A DNA stretch of 64,000 bases from Streptomyces sp. NBC_01689 (GCF_036250675.1 NZ_CP109592.1:8184001-8248000), one strand, 5' to 3'; shown: positions 7,362 through 16,243, counted from the first letter of the stretch. Notes: generated by a model from the sequence alone, not told the origin. Made by a program: numbers and translations.

Positions 7362-10222
7362 CGCGCTTCCCCTCGCAGTTCCACCAGCTCGGCCAGTTCG
7401 GTGTCGGTCAGTTCCGTGAGGGCCGTCTCGCCGGCGCCCAGCACCGCGTCGGCCAGCCGCTGTTTGCGTCGCAGCATCTCGGCGATGCGGTCCTCGATGG
7501 TGCCCTCGGCGATCAGCCGGTGCACCTGTACGGGCCGGTCCTGTCCGATGCGGTACGCGCGGTCGGTGGCCTGCGCCTCCACCGCCGGATTCCACCAGCG
7601 GTCGTAGTGCACGACGTGCTCGGCGCGTGTCAGGTTCAGGCCCGTGCCGGCCGCCTTCAACGACAGCAGGAAGACGGGGACGTCGCCTTCCTGGAAGCGC
7701 CGGACCATCGCCTCCCGCGCGGTGACGGGCGTCCCTCCGTGCAGGAACTGGGTCGGTACACCACGGGTCGCGAGATGCCGTTCGATGAGGCGCGCCATCC
7801 GTACGTACTGGGTGAAGACCAGGACACCCGCGCCCTCGGCGAGGATCGTGTCGAGCAGTTCGTCCAGCAGTTCGAGCTTCCCGGACCTGCCGGGAATCGT
7901 CGGCGTGTCCTCCTTGAGGTACTGCGCCGGGTGGTTGCAGATCTGCTTCAGCGCGGTGAGCAGCTTCACGATCAGGCCGCGGCGCGCCATGCTGTCCGCG
8001 CCCGAGATCTCCGCGAGAGTCTCGCGCACCACCGCCTCGTACAGCCCCGTCTGCTCCGCCGTGAGCGCGACGGCGCGGTCGGTCTCCGTCTTCGGGGGCA
8101 GCTCGGGAGCGATGCCCGGATCCGACTTGTGGCGTCGCAGCAGGAAGGGGCGGACCAACCGGGCGAGCCGCTCGGAGGCGGCCGGATCCTGACCGCCCTC
8201 GACGGCCTGCGCGTACCGCGTGCGGAAGGAGCCGAGGCTTCCGAGCAGGCCCGGGGTCGTCCAGTCCAGGATCGCCCACAGTTCCGACAGGTTGTTCTCC
8301 ACCGGGGTCCCGGTGAGCGCCACGCGCGCGCGTGCTCCGATGGTACGCAGTGCCCTGGCCGTCGCCGAGTAGGGGTTCTTGACGTGCTGCGCCTCGTCGG
8401 CGACGACCATGCCCCAGGGCACCCCGCCGAGCCGTACCGCGTCGAGCCGCATCGTGCCGTACGTGGTGAGCACGAACTCCCCGGCCGCCAGGTCTTCGAG
8501 GCCGCGCAGAGCGCCGTGGAAGCGGCGTACCGGTGTGCCAGGGGCGAACCTCTCGATCTCGCGCCGCCAGTTGCCCAGCAGGGAGGCCGGGCAGACCACG
8601 AGCGTCGGACCGGTGGTCGCCTCCTCGGTCTGCCGGTGCAGATGCAGAGCGATCAGCGTGACCGTCTTGCCGAGGCCCATGTCGTCGGCGAGACAGCCGC
8701 CCAGCCCCAGGAAGGTCATCCGCGCGAGCCAGCCGAGACCGCGCAGCTGGTAGTCCCGCAGGGTGGCGTCGAGCGTGGCGGGCGGGCCGACGGGCTCCTG
8801 CGACTCGGGGTCCGCGAGCCGCTCCCGCAGCGTCGCCAGCCACCCCGTGGGCTCCACGTCGACCCGGTGGCCCTCGACCTCCGCGGAGCCCGTCAGGACG
8901 GCGCTGAGCGCGTCGACGGGCGTGACCTTGCGGTCCCGCAGCGCCTGGGCACGGCGCACCTCGTCGGGGTCCACGAGCACCCACTGGTCGCGTAGCAGCA
9001 CCATGGGACGGTTCGTCTCGGCGAGCAGGTCCAACTCCTGCCGGGTGAGCTGCTGATCGCCCAGCGCGAACCGCCAGTCGAAGGCGAGCAGCGCGTCCGC
9101 GGACAGGTACGACGGTGTGTCGGTCGACAGCCTCTCGGGTCCCTGCCCCTCGTCGGACGGACCGACGACCGCGCGGGCGGACAGTCCGCGTGCCAGTTCC
9201 CGCGGCCAGTGCACGTCGACGCCGGCCGACCCCAGCAGGCGGACGCCGTCGCCCAGGAGCTCGGTCACCTCCTCGTCCCCGAGGTCCACGGCGTCCGGGA
9301 CCGCCGCCGCGAGCAGCGGAGCGAGCGGGGGCCAGGCGTGAGCCGCCCGGCGCAGGGCGAGCAGGACGTCCGTCCGCGCGCGTGGGCCGAAACCCGGCGC
9401 ACCGGACCAGACCGCGGACGCGTCCGTGACGACGCCCGGATCGCTCACCCGGTGCACTTGCAGCACCCCGCGGAACGACATGGGCGGGCCTGTCGCCCCG
9501 ACCGTGGTCAAGCCCGGGATCTCTACGCGCAGGGAGACGCGTACACCCGCGTCGTGCCCCGCGGCCACATCCGCTGCCCAGGCGCGCTGCTGCGGCACAT
9601 GCTGAGGCTCCGGAGCCGCGAAGGCCGGACCGCCCGCGGCGAGCGACGCGGCGGGGGAGCGGGGCAGCGCGTCGGCCACCGCGTCGAGAAAGGCGCGCAG
9701 CAGCCGCTCGGGATCGGGCAGCCGCGGTGGCGTGAGGTCGCCGACCGGAACGGCGCGTGCCTCGGGTGGCATCGCGGCGGCGAGTTCACGCACGCGTTCC
9801 AGGTCGTCGGCGCGCAGCGGTCCCGCGCGCCAGGCGTCGTGGTCGTCGGCGGTGAGTCCGGGGAGCAGCAGACCGCGAGCGGCGAACTGGAGGGCGAGCA
9901 CGGACGCGGCGCCCCAGAACGCGGTCGCCCGGTGTGCCCGCGCGGCGGCACGCGCGCGTGTGAGGACCGGCAGCGCGGCCCGGACGGGCAGTTCGACGGC
10001 CGGCACGGTCACCAGCTCGACGCCGTCGCCTCCGGGCAGGACGACGGTCAGCTCCCGGGCGGTGCCCGGCGCCACCGTCGGAGGGGCGTCTCGCGCGGGA
10101 CGCCAGAAGGCGACCTGGCCGGCGCGCGCGGGTTCGGCGGGTGTGAAGACGGCACAGCAGCGGGCCAGTTCGGAGATCTCGGCGGGTGTGGCCGCAGGAA
10201 TTCTCTGCACGGCGATGAGCAT
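7358..10222 (-). CDS. SNF2/RapA-family DEAD-like helicase
   Basis: 954 aa. The N-terminal half (about 1-470) has no recognised motif and probably contains the bacterial SNF2 helicase-associated region. The ATPase core shows DYQLRGLGWLARM (Q-like motif), Walker A DDMGLGKTVTLIAL near residue 515, the DEAQ box near 609, VALTGTPVENNLSELWAILD (motif III), and the C-terminal lobe ending in DRAYRIGQDRPVQVHR (motif VI, near 887). It should be an ATP-driven DNA translocase that remodels nucleoprotein. The start ATG at 10222 (MLIAVQRIPAATP) has only a GAGG very close upstream. Transcribed with the SWIM gene through a 4-nt overlap, so the two are translationally coupled. Confidence 0.93.
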   Translation of the reverse strand: MLIAVQRIPAATPAEISELARCCAVFTPAEPARAGQVAFWRPARDAPPTVAPGTARELTVVLPGGDGVELVTVPAVELPVRAALPVLTRARAAARAHRATAFWGAASVLALQFAARGLLLPGLTADDHDAWRAGPLRADDLERVRELAAAMPPEARAVPVGDLTPPRLPDPERLLRAFLDAVADALPRSPAASLAAGGPAFAAPEPQHVPQQRAWAADVAAGHDAGVRVSLRVEIPGLTTVGATGPPMSFRGVLQVHRVSDPGVVTDASAVWSGAPGFGPRARTDVLLALRRAAHAWPPLAPLLAAAVPDAVDLGDEEVTELLGDGVRLLGSAGVDVHWPRELARGLSARAVVGPSDEGQGPERLSTDTPSYLSADALLAFDWRFALGDQQLTRQELDLLAETNRPMVLLRDQWVLVDPDEVRRAQALRDRKVTPVDALSAVLTGSAEVEGHRVDVEPTGWLATLRERLADPESQEPVGPPATLDATLRDYQLRGLGWLARMTFLGLGGCLADDMGLGKTVTLIALHLHRQTEEATTGPTLVVCPASLLGNWRREIERFAPGTPVRRFHGALRGLEDLAAGEFVLTTYGTMRLDAVRLGGVPWGMVVADEAQHVKNPYSATARALRTIGARARVALTGTPVENNLSELWAILDWTTPGLLGSLGSFRTRYAQAVEGGQDPAASERLARLVRPFLLRRHKSDPGIAPELPPKTETDRAVALTAEQTGLYEAVVRETLAEISGADSMARRGLIVKLLTALKQICNHPAQYLKEDTPTIPGRSGKLELLDELLDTILAEGAGVLVFTQYVRMARLIERHLATRGVPTQFLHGGTPVTAREAMVRRFQEGDVPVFLLSLKAAGTGLNLTRAEHVVHYDRWWNPAVEAQATDRAYRIGQDRPVQVHRLIAEGTIEDRIAEMLRRKQRLADAVLGAGETALTELTDTELAELVELRGEAR

Positions 10223-10332
10223 TCCTCAAATTTGACTACTGGGTCGGAGTCGCCGAGGGTACAGGACTTCGCGCGCCCGGGCGGACATGGCGTCGCTTCG
10301 AGACGCGGGATCGCCCCCTAGGGGTGCGGATA

Positions 10333-10355
10333 ACCCCCCGGTACGGGCGGGGGGT
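10333..10355. promoter_or_regulatory. C7/G7 inverted repeat in the helicase/desaturase divergent promoter
   Basis: ACCCCCC (10333-10339) and GGGGGGT (10349-10355) flank nine bases within the 234-bp divergent intergenic region. It could be an operator for a dyad-binding regulator or a 5'-UTR hairpin of the desaturase mRNA. Assignment is speculative. Confidence 0.35.
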
Positions 10356-10456
10356 GCCTCCGTACGTATCCGGGTGATGGCGCCATGGCTGCGGACGGGT
10401 GCCGATTCGTACGTTTCATCAGGTCAGCCCATGCCCGAGAGAAGCGGAGACCCACC

Positions 10457-11521
10457 ATGCCCGACACCGCCGCAGCCGTCGTGGAACACCCTGCTGAGGC
10501 AGACGTCGGGCAGTCCCCGGGAAGCGAGTTCGCGCCTCTCCTGCGCGTCGTGAGGGAACAGGGTCTCCTGGAACGACGCCGGGGCTGGTACACGCTCACC
10601 ATCCTCGTGAACGCGCTCTTCCTGGCGGCGATCGTGTCCGGCGTCGTCCTGCTCGGCGACACGTGGTGGACGACGCTCCTCGCCCCGCCGCTCGCCGTGT
10701 TCTCGGCCCGGACGGCCTTCATAGGCCACGACGCGGGCCACGCGCAGATCACCGCCGACAAGAAGGCGGGTCGTTCGATCGGACTGATCCACGGCAACCT
10801 CCTCCTGGGGATGAGCTACGGCTGGTGGAACGACAAACACAACCGCCACCACGCCAATCCCAATCACATCGACAAGGACCCCGACGTCGTCGCCGACGTC
10901 CTGGTGTTCACCGGGGAGCAGGCCGAGAAGCGGGTCGGTCTGCGGCGCTGGCTCACCCGCAACCAGGCGTGGCTCTTCTTCCCGCTCACCCTCCTGGAGG
11001 GTGTCGCGCTGAAGGTCAGCGGCTTCCGGGACCTGCGCAGGCAGGCGCCGCGCGAGCGGGTGGTGGAGGCGCTGCTGCTGGTGGCGCACGTCGTGGCCTA
11101 CGCGACGCTGCTGCTCACCTCCATGTCCCCGGGCAAGGCACTGGCCTTCGCCGCACTGCACCAGGCACTCTTCGGCCTGCACCTGGGAATGGCCTTCGCG
11201 CCGAACCACAAGGGCATGGAGATGCCGGACCCGGACGGAGAACGCTGGGGCCATCTGCGACGCCAGGTGCTCACCTCACGCGACGTCCGTGGTGCGGCCC
11301 TCACCGACTGGTTCCTCGGCGGCCTCAACTACCAGATCGAGCACCACCTGTTCCCGAGCATGCCCCGGCCCCATCTGAGGCGCGCGCAGCCGCTGGTACG
11401 GGCACACTGCCGGGAACTGGGTATCCCCTATGCGGAGACCGGGCTCGTCGACTCCTACCGGCAGGCCCTGCGCCACATGTACGAGGTCGGTGAGCCGCTC
11501 AGGACCGGGCAGCCGCGCTAG
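10457..11521 (+). CDS. Membrane fatty-acid (acyl-lipid) desaturase
   Basis: 354 aa from the ATG at 10457 (MPDTAAAVVEHP), preceded by AGCGGAG. It belongs to the FADS/DesA superfamily of integral-membrane di-iron desaturases, which introduce a double bond into acyl chains using O2 and electrons from a ferredoxin-type donor. The three histidine boxes are intact: GHDAGH (about residue 91), HNRHH (about 127) and QIEHHLFPSMPRPH (about 293). The QxxHH form of the third box is characteristic of front-end (delta-6-like) and related enzymes. Hydrophobic pairs at about 45-90 and 205-245 fit the usual four-helix topology. It stands alone and is probably induced by low temperature or membrane stress, by analogy only. 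Confidence 0.9.
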   Translation: MPDTAAAVVEHPAEADVGQSPGSEFAPLLRVVREQGLLERRRGWYTLTILVNALFLAAIVSGVVLLGDTWWTTLLAPPLAVFSARTAFIGHDAGHAQITADKKAGRSIGLIHGNLLLGMSYGWWNDKHNRHHANPNHIDKDPDVVADVLVFTGEQAEKRVGLRRWLTRNQAWLFFPLTLLEGVALKVSGFRDLRRQAPRERVVEALLLVAHVVAYATLLLTSMSPGKALAFAALHQALFGLHLGMAFAPNHKGMEMPDPDGERWGHLRRQVLTSRDVRGAALTDWFLGGLNYQIEHHLFPSMPRPHLRRAQPLVRAHCRELGIPYAETGLVDSYRQALRHMYEVGEPLRTGQPR

Positions 11522-11659
11522 GACGGGGCACGTTCCGGAGTACTCGGGGGTGAGTAGGGGGGCGCCTCAGGGATGTCTCAGGGTCGCGCACTGGAACGGA
11601 CGAGGACGCGCACCCGTTTTCACGACAGAGAGCGGCAGTAGCCGCGAAGGAGGCGACAC

Positions 11660-11842
11660 ATGTCGAAGAACGCGAAGATCGCCGTAGGAGGTGTGGCCGT
11701 CGGCCTCATCCTGCTGATCTGGCTGCCCTGGTGGGCCGCCTTCCTGATCGTGGTGGGGGTGCCGGCGGCCGCGTACCTGACGCTGGACCCCTCGCAGCGG
11801 CGTCGGCTGCGCCGCATCACCCGCAAGGAGCTCGGCCGCTGA
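11660..11842 (+). CDS. Small membrane protein, 60 aa
   Basis: A strong ribosome-binding site, AAGGAGG (11647-11653), lies seven bases before the ATG. The protein is MSKNAKIAVGGVAVGLILLI and onward: two closely spaced hydrophobic segments (about residues 8-24 and 25-44, with a PWW turn), then a very basic tail (QRRRLRRITRKELGR). The basic end should be cytoplasmic. Small hairpin membrane proteins of this kind are common in Streptomyces and have no assigned function. The 138-bp gap to the desaturase carries no visible terminator, so co-transcription is possible. Confidence 0.75.
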   Translation: MSKNAKIAVGGVAVGLILLIWLPWWAAFLIVVGVPAAAYLTLDPSQRRRLRRITRKELGR

Positions 11843-11976
11843 GGGTCGCCGGCCCGGCGTGACCGGGGCCGGCTCACGGGAGGAGACGGTTCGTGCTGCC
11901 GCTCGCGGGACCGACGGGAGCACGTCTCCCGCGCGGGTGGCACGCACCGTCCGCGGTGGTCGCGCGGCACGGTCGC

Positions 11977-12873
11977 TCAGCTCGGGCGGACGGCCATCTT
12001 GTCGAGTGCTTCCAGAAGACCGGGCAGCTCCGGGCCGCGTCCGACGGGCAGGACCTCGCCCGGTTCGTCGTCCAGCAGGACGAACGCGATGTCGTCCGTT
12101 CTGGCGACCATGGACCAGCCCGGCCCGTCCGCCCGCAGGGTCCGGGCGTCGCCGGTGGCGAACGACGAGCGGACACGCCCGAGCGGCGGCGGCGTGTCCA
12201 CGTAGGACCGCGCCTCCGCGAGCACCCGGCGGATTCCCTTTCGGCCGCCGTCCTCGCTCCCGGACTCGTCCGGAGAGGCGCTCTCGCCCCGCGGCCCGTC
12301 CAGAGCCTCGTCCTGGCTCTCGTCCGGGCTTTCCTGCTTCGACTCGGCCCCGCTGCTCGCCGTGACGAACTCGTCGTCGTCGATCTGTTCCCGCCACGTC
12401 GCCCACTGGAGGGCGATCTCGTCGGCGCCGAGACGCCGTTGGGCCGGCCCCCAGTCCGTGGTGTCCGGCGGCCTCAGCGCCGCCCGCTCGGTGAGTTCGG
12501 GAGCGGGGTCGTGCGGGGCAGGGACTCCCGGCGCCGCGACGGCGACCGCGAGCGGCCAGCCGGGCAGCGCGCAGACGACCGTCCGCTCGTCGGGGGACAG
12601 CTCGTGCTCCATACCGCAGTCCCAGGACGCGATGGCGACGGCGACCAACGACACGTCGTCGATGACGACCGTCCACCGCGCGCCGTCGCCGTCCTGCCCG
12701 AGCACGATCCCGTACCCGTCGGCCAGGGGCGCCAGGTCGAGCGCGGCGCAGGCCTCCGGGTAGTCGTCACCCAGCACGCTGGGGAACTTCGCGGGCGTCA
12801 GCAGCACCGCCGTCAGCACATACAGCGCATCGTCGTCCCCGGTGGCGACGGCGTCATCGTCCGTCCCAGACAT
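11977..12873 (-). CDS. Hypothetical acidic protein, 298 aa
   Basis: The start ATG at 12873 gives MSGTDDDAVATGDDDALYVL. No signal peptide or membrane helix. Two folded-looking portions (about residues 15-160 and 215-298) are separated by a strongly acidic, low-complexity stretch (SKQESPDESQDEALDGPRGE and following). The C-terminal part contains ARTDDIAFVLLDDEPGEVLP. I do not recognise a catalytic motif. It resembles conserved cytoplasmic hypotheticals of Streptomyces. The plus-strand frames over it are antisense shadows. It lies upstream of nothing obvious on its strand, and the next minus-strand gene starts 138 bp away. Confidence 0.7.
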   Translation of the reverse strand: MSGTDDDAVATGDDDALYVLTAVLLTPAKFPSVLGDDYPEACAALDLAPLADGYGIVLGQDGDGARWTVVIDDVSLVAVAIASWDCGMEHELSPDERTVVCALPGWPLAVAVAAPGVPAPHDPAPELTERAALRPPDTTDWGPAQRRLGADEIALQWATWREQIDDDEFVTASSGAESKQESPDESQDEALDGPRGESASPDESGSEDGGRKGIRRVLAEARSYVDTPPPLGRVRSSFATGDARTLRADGPGWSMVARTDDIAFVLLDDEPGEVLPVGRGPELPGLLEALDKMAVRPS

Positions 12874-13010
12874 CCCAACCTCCCCATCGCTACGTTCGTC
12901 GGCGCACCCTAGTGCGACCGGAAGCCGCTTGTCACGGGTCCGAAGACCACGCGGAGCTGCAGGTATCCGGCTGGACAGGGGCGAAACGACCGTCGCGGGT
13001 CACCGGCCCG

Positions 13011-13358
13011 TCAGCCGGTCGGCAGACCCAGCAGCGTCCGCGCCACGGTACGGGGTGACTCGTCGCGCTCGCGCGCCAGGGCGATGACGGCACGGCAGGC
13101 CAGTTCGTTGACCCCGAACGACAGAGCCTCGGGCGACACCCAGGCCGCCGCCTCATCGATCCGTTCCTGGTCGTCCTCCGCGCACGCCGACACATAGGCC
13201 GCGGCCGCTTCGAACAGGTTGTGCGCACGCCTCTTCGGGCGCTGCTCCTCGGGGCGTCCCTCCACGGGCTCCCGGCCTTCGGCCGTCCGGGCCGTCCCGG
13301 CCGACCCGGCCGTCTTGGAGTCCCACCACACGCGGAATCTGGTGACCATGCCGGACAT
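13011..13358 (-). CDS. Small hypothetical protein, 115 aa, helical C-terminal half
   Basis: Start ATG at 13358 (MSGMVTRFRVWWDSK), with GGGGAAGG about nine bases upstream; an internal ATG at 13349 is an alternative. After a low-complexity Thr/Ala/Gly/Glu linker (about residues 15-42) comes a helical region (HNLFEAAAAYVSACAEDDQE, then SPEALSFGVNELACRAVIAL), ending PRTVARTLLGLPTG. No known domain is recognised. The promoter region overlaps that of the divergent MpaB-type gene, so the two may be co-regulated. Confidence 0.65.
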   Translation of the reverse strand: MSGMVTRFRVWWDSKTAGSAGTARTAEGREPVEGRPEEQRPKRRAHNLFEAAAAYVSACAEDDQERIDEAAAWVSPEALSFGVNELACRAVIALARERDESPRTVARTLLGLPTG

Positions 13359-13411
13359 CGCGCCGCCTTCCCCTGCGGGGCCGTCATCGCTGACCGTTCA
13401 TCTGCTGCTAC

Positions 13412-13426
13412 TCAACGTAGAGTTGA
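13412..13426. promoter_or_regulatory. TCAAC-N5-GTTGA inverted repeat upstream of the MpaB-type gene
   Basis: A perfect 5-bp dyad, TCAACGTAGAGTTGA, lies 29 bp before the GTG start at 13456 and 53 bp from the divergent start at 13358. Its position fits an operator overlapping the promoter. No cognate regulator is adjacent. Confidence 0.4.
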
Positions 13427-13455
13427 AGCCTCGGAGGCAGAAGGGGGACGGCACG

Positions 13456-14346
13456 GTGAAGCGCTACGCGCGACTCGAACAGATCCGGCGGATGGACCCG
13501 CGCGCGGAGGCGTCGGAGATCTACCGGCTCACCTCCGCCCACGAATTCCCCTGGGACCTCACCCGCGCCCTGGAACTGGCCCTCTTCCGCACCTACGCCG
13601 TGCCCGGCATCGGGCGGCTGCTCGCCGAGACGGCGGAACTCACCGACCGCACCCAGAAGCGCTACGACGACACCGCGCTGCTTCTGGATGCCGTCGTCGA
13701 GCACGGTTTCGACTCCGGGGAAGGACGCACCGCGATCCGCCGCATCAACGCGATGCACCGCGGCTACGACATCAGCAACGCGGACATGCGGTACGTGCTC
13801 TGCACCTTCGTGGTCGTCCCCAGACGATGGATCGACGCCTACGGGTGGCGCAGGCTGTCACAGCACGAGGTCGTCGCGTCCGCCGTCCACTACCGCACCC
13901 TGGGGCAGCGCATGGGCATCGAGGACGTCCCGGAGACGTACGAGGAGTTCGAGGCGTGTCTCGACGCCTACGAAGAGGCCCATTTCGGGTGGGACGCGGG
14001 CGCGCGCCGTGTCTCCGACGCGACCCTCGACCTGATGGCCTCCTGGTACCCACGTCCCCTCGCGCCCCTGCTGCGCGCCTCGACGCTCGCCCTGCTCGAC
14101 GAGCCCTTGCTGCGGGCGTTCCGGTACGAACCGCCGGGCCCCGTCACCCGCGCCCTGGTCCGCCGGGCGGTACGGGCTCGCGGCCGTCTGGTCCGGCTGT
14201 TGCCGCCGCGCCGGACCCCGCACCACGCCCGGCAGAACCGGGAGATCAAGGGCTACCCGAACGGCTACCGCGTGGCCGACCTTGGCACCTGGCCGGTACC
14301 GGGCGTGCGCGGCTGCCCGGCCTCACCCGGTCCACGCGTCGACTGA
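13456..14346 (+). CDS. MpaB-type oxygenase domain protein (DUF2236)
   Basis: 296 aa from the GTG at 13456 (VKRYARLEQIRRMDP), preceded by AGGGGGA. An in-frame ATG at 13348 would overlap the divergent gene's start and has no ribosome-binding site, so I reject it. The sequence shows the core of the ER-bound oxygenase MpaB / latex-clearing-protein-like DUF2236 family: PWDLTRALELALFRTYAVPG, then AIRRINAMHRGYDISNADMR, and a second helix bundle (EDVPETYEEFEACLDAYEEA). Family members are helical b-type haem oxygenases. The histidine in MHRGYDIS is a plausible conserved ligand. The substrate is unknown. Confidence 0.8.
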   Translation: MKRYARLEQIRRMDPRAEASEIYRLTSAHEFPWDLTRALELALFRTYAVPGIGRLLAETAELTDRTQKRYDDTALLLDAVVEHGFDSGEGRTAIRRINAMHRGYDISNADMRYVLCTFVVVPRRWIDAYGWRRLSQHEVVASAVHYRTLGQRMGIEDVPETYEEFEACLDAYEEAHFGWDAGARRVSDATLDLMASWYPRPLAPLLRASTLALLDEPLLRAFRYEPPGPVTRALVRRAVRARGRLVRLLPPRRTPHHARQNREIKGYPNGYRVADLGTWPVPGVRGCPASPGPRVD

Positions 14347-14586
14347 GCCGATCCCGGCCCGCGGCCTTCACGGTTCGGGTGTGCCCGAGGTTTGCGCGGC
14401 GGTGAGGACGCCGCGCTTGAGGGGACCGTCCAGATCCTCGGCGTACGAGGGCCGGTCGCAGGCGAGGCTCACCGGCCCTTCCAGGAACGCGAGCCGGCGG
14501 CAGCGGCATGGACGTGTACTTGGAGGGAGTACGTCGAGAGGGGCGGCCACGCGCGCGTGCCCGCCAGCACCTCCGGTGGAACAAGC

Positions 14587-14714
14587 GGCGAACGGGACGA
14601 CAGGAAAGAACTGGAGGCGTCCGGTGTGCGTGTGGTGAAGATTCCGGGAGTGGGTCACGACACCATGTTCGACACCCGGGACGCCTCGTCGCGGAGATCG
14701 CCGCAACGGCCTGA
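14587..14714 (+). pseudogene. Remnant of an alpha/beta-hydrolase C-terminus, frameshifted
   Basis: The plus-strand frame reads ERDDRKELEASGVRVVKIPG then VGHDTMFDTRDA. This is the C-terminal end of an alpha/beta-hydrolase, with catalytic His in the GHDxMF context. The frame then breaks; shifting by one base at about 14685 restores FVAEIAATA and a stop at 14712-14714. No start codon or nucleophile-elbow region survives upstream within the 371-bp gap (14347-14717), so most of the gene is gone. This is decayed coding DNA between the MpaB gene and the methyltransferase; a sequencing error cannot be excluded for the single frameshift. Confidence 0.5.
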
Positions 14715-14717
14715 GGC

Positions 14718-15317
14718 TCAACTCCTTTTCACGGCGAGAGCCAGGAAGCGTGCGTCCTCGTCGACGTACGACGTCATGTCCCAGCCGGATCCCGCCAGCA
14801 GAGGACGCAGATGGGACTCCGCGCGCAGATCCTCCGTCGTGATCCGGCGACCCTGGCGGGCCGCGAGCGCCGCCCGGCCGATCGGATGGAACAACGCCAG
14901 CGTGCCGCCGGGACGGACCACCCGCGCCAACTCCCGCAGATTGGCCTCCGGGTTCGGGAGGTGGGCGATGAGGCCCGCGCCGAACACGGCGTCCAGCGAC
15001 GCGCTGCGCAGCGGCAGGGCGGCGACATCGGCGAGCAGCAACCGCCCCACGCGATCCCGGCCGGCCCGTACGGCGGCCGTCAGCATCGCCGGGGTCAGGT
15101 CCACCCCGATGACCGTCCCGGAGGGTCCCACGGCCGCTCGCAGCGGAGGCAGGGCGCGCCCGGTGCCGCAGCCCGCGTCGAGCACCCGGTCGCCCTCGCG
15201 CAGGCCCAGTTCAGCCGCCGCCGCCGCGTAGGCGGGCCCGTCGTCGGGGAATCTCGCATCCCAGTCGGCGGCGCGCGCGGTGAAGAACTCCCGGACGTGT
15301 GTGTGGTCGTCGCTCAT
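14718..15317 (-). CDS. Class I SAM-dependent methyltransferase (UbiE/Methyltransf_11 type)
   Basis: 199 aa from the ATG at 15317 (MSDDHTHVREFFTARAADWD); an ATG three codons upstream is also possible. Motif I VLDAGCGTG, the acidic motif II GVDLTPAMLTAA, the post-motif LLLADVAALPLRSASLDAVF and LARVVRPGGTLALFHP are all present in the usual order. It should methylate a small molecule in the cytoplasm. The substrate cannot be inferred, and length and context do not suggest a quinone pathway role. Convergent with the decayed hydrolase and divergent from the MHYT gene. Confidence 0.88.
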   Translation of the reverse strand: MSDDHTHVREFFTARAADWDARFPDDGPAYAAAAAELGLREGDRVLDAGCGTGRALPPLRAAVGPSGTVIGVDLTPAMLTAAVRAGRDRVGRLLLADVAALPLRSASLDAVFGAGLIAHLPNPEANLRELARVVRPGGTLALFHPIGRAALAARQGRRITTEDLRAESHLRPLLAGSGWDMTSYVDEDARFLALAVKRS

Positions 15318-15469
15318 GCACCGCATGATCCCGCACCGACACGAAGGACGACGCTGCGCACACGTTCGGGCGGGACGCGATCGGCTGCCTGTCCATCTGC
15401 GTCATATTGCAACACCTTTCGAAATGCACCCCCCTTGTGCGCCCCGGGTCGGGCTAGCGTCCGTGGGCC

Positions 15470-16243
15470 ATGGGACACCTGGACCACGCCTCTTTCGGCT
15501 GGCTGACCCCCGTGCTGTCGTACGCGATGGCCTGCACCGGCGCCGCTCTCGGGCTGCGCTGCACGGTCCGCGCGCTCGGCGCCACCGGACGCGCGCGCCG
15601 CAACTGGCTCCTCGCCGCCGCCTCGGCGATCGCCACCGGCATCTGGACGATGCACTTCGTCGCGATGCTCGGCTTCAGCGTCAGCGGCACGGAGATCCGC
15701 TACGACGTCCCGCTGACCATCCTCAGTCTGCTCGTCGCCCTCGTCGTCGTCGGCGCGGGTGTCTTCGCCGTCGGCTACGGCCGCGGCCGGGGACGTGCGC
15801 TCGCCCTCGGCGGGCTCACCACCGGGCTCGGCGTCGCGAGCATGCACTACCTGGGGATGGCAGCGCTGCGCCTGCACGGTTCGGTGCGCTACGACCCGAT
15901 GCTCGTCGGGCTCTCGGTGGCGATCGCGGTGGTCGCGGCCACCGCGGCGCTGTGGGCGGGCCTCAACATCAAGTCACCCGTCGCGGTCGTCGGCGCCTCG
16001 CTCGTCATGGGAGGCGCCGTGAGCAGCATGCACTACACCGGCATGCTGGCGGTGAGCGTCCGCGTCAGCCCCTCCGCGACCGCCCTTCCCGGGGCCGCGG
16101 TGATGCAGTTCGTCTTCCCCCTCGCCGTCGGCCTCGGGTCCTATCTATTCCTGACATCGGCGTTCGTCGCGCTGTCGCCCACGGCTCGCGAGCGCGAGGC
16201 GACCGCGGCGGCCCAGCGGCCGGTCGGGAGCACCACCCACTAG
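15470..16243 (+). CDS. MHYT-domain integral membrane sensor protein
   Basis: 257 aa with seven hydrophobic segments. The MHYT signature occurs as repeated Met-His motifs inside helices: IWTMHFVAMLGF (about residue 60), ASMHYLGMAAL (about 125) and SSMHYTGMLAV (about 187). MHYT domains are proposed to bind copper through these Met and His residues and sense O2, CO or NO. Usually they are fused to GGDEF/EAL or kinase domains; here the domain stands alone. The gene ends 59 bp before cvnA on the same strand, so it may deliver a redox or gas signal to the conservon. That coupling is inference. Confidence 0.88.
   Translation: MGHLDHASFGWLTPVLSYAMACTGAALGLRCTVRALGATGRARRNWLLAAASAIATGIWTMHFVAMLGFSVSGTEIRYDVPLTILSLLVALVVVGAGVFAVGYGRGRGRALALGGLTTGLGVASMHYLGMAALRLHGSVRYDPMLVGLSVAIAVVAATAALWAGLNIKSPVAVVGASLVMGGAVSSMHYTGMLAVSVRVSPSATALPGAAVMQFVFPLAVGLGSYLFLTSAFVALSPTAREREATAAAQRPVGSTTH

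Noticed and set aside
7362..8984. Upstream extension of the SWIM-protein frame through the helicase gene
   Set aside because: The helicase frame with all SNF2 motifs runs through the same DNA in another frame; ATGA overlap at 7358-7361 marks the real start.
11859..12365. 168-codon plus-strand frame after the small membrane protein
   Set aside because: Antisense to the hypothetical acidic protein, whose codon usage and start are more convincing. Composition is Arg/Ser-rich shadow.
14368..14721. 117-codon minus-strand frame over the decayed hydrolase
   Set aside because: No ribosome-binding site or recognisable motif; the plus strand shows clear hydrolase remnants instead.
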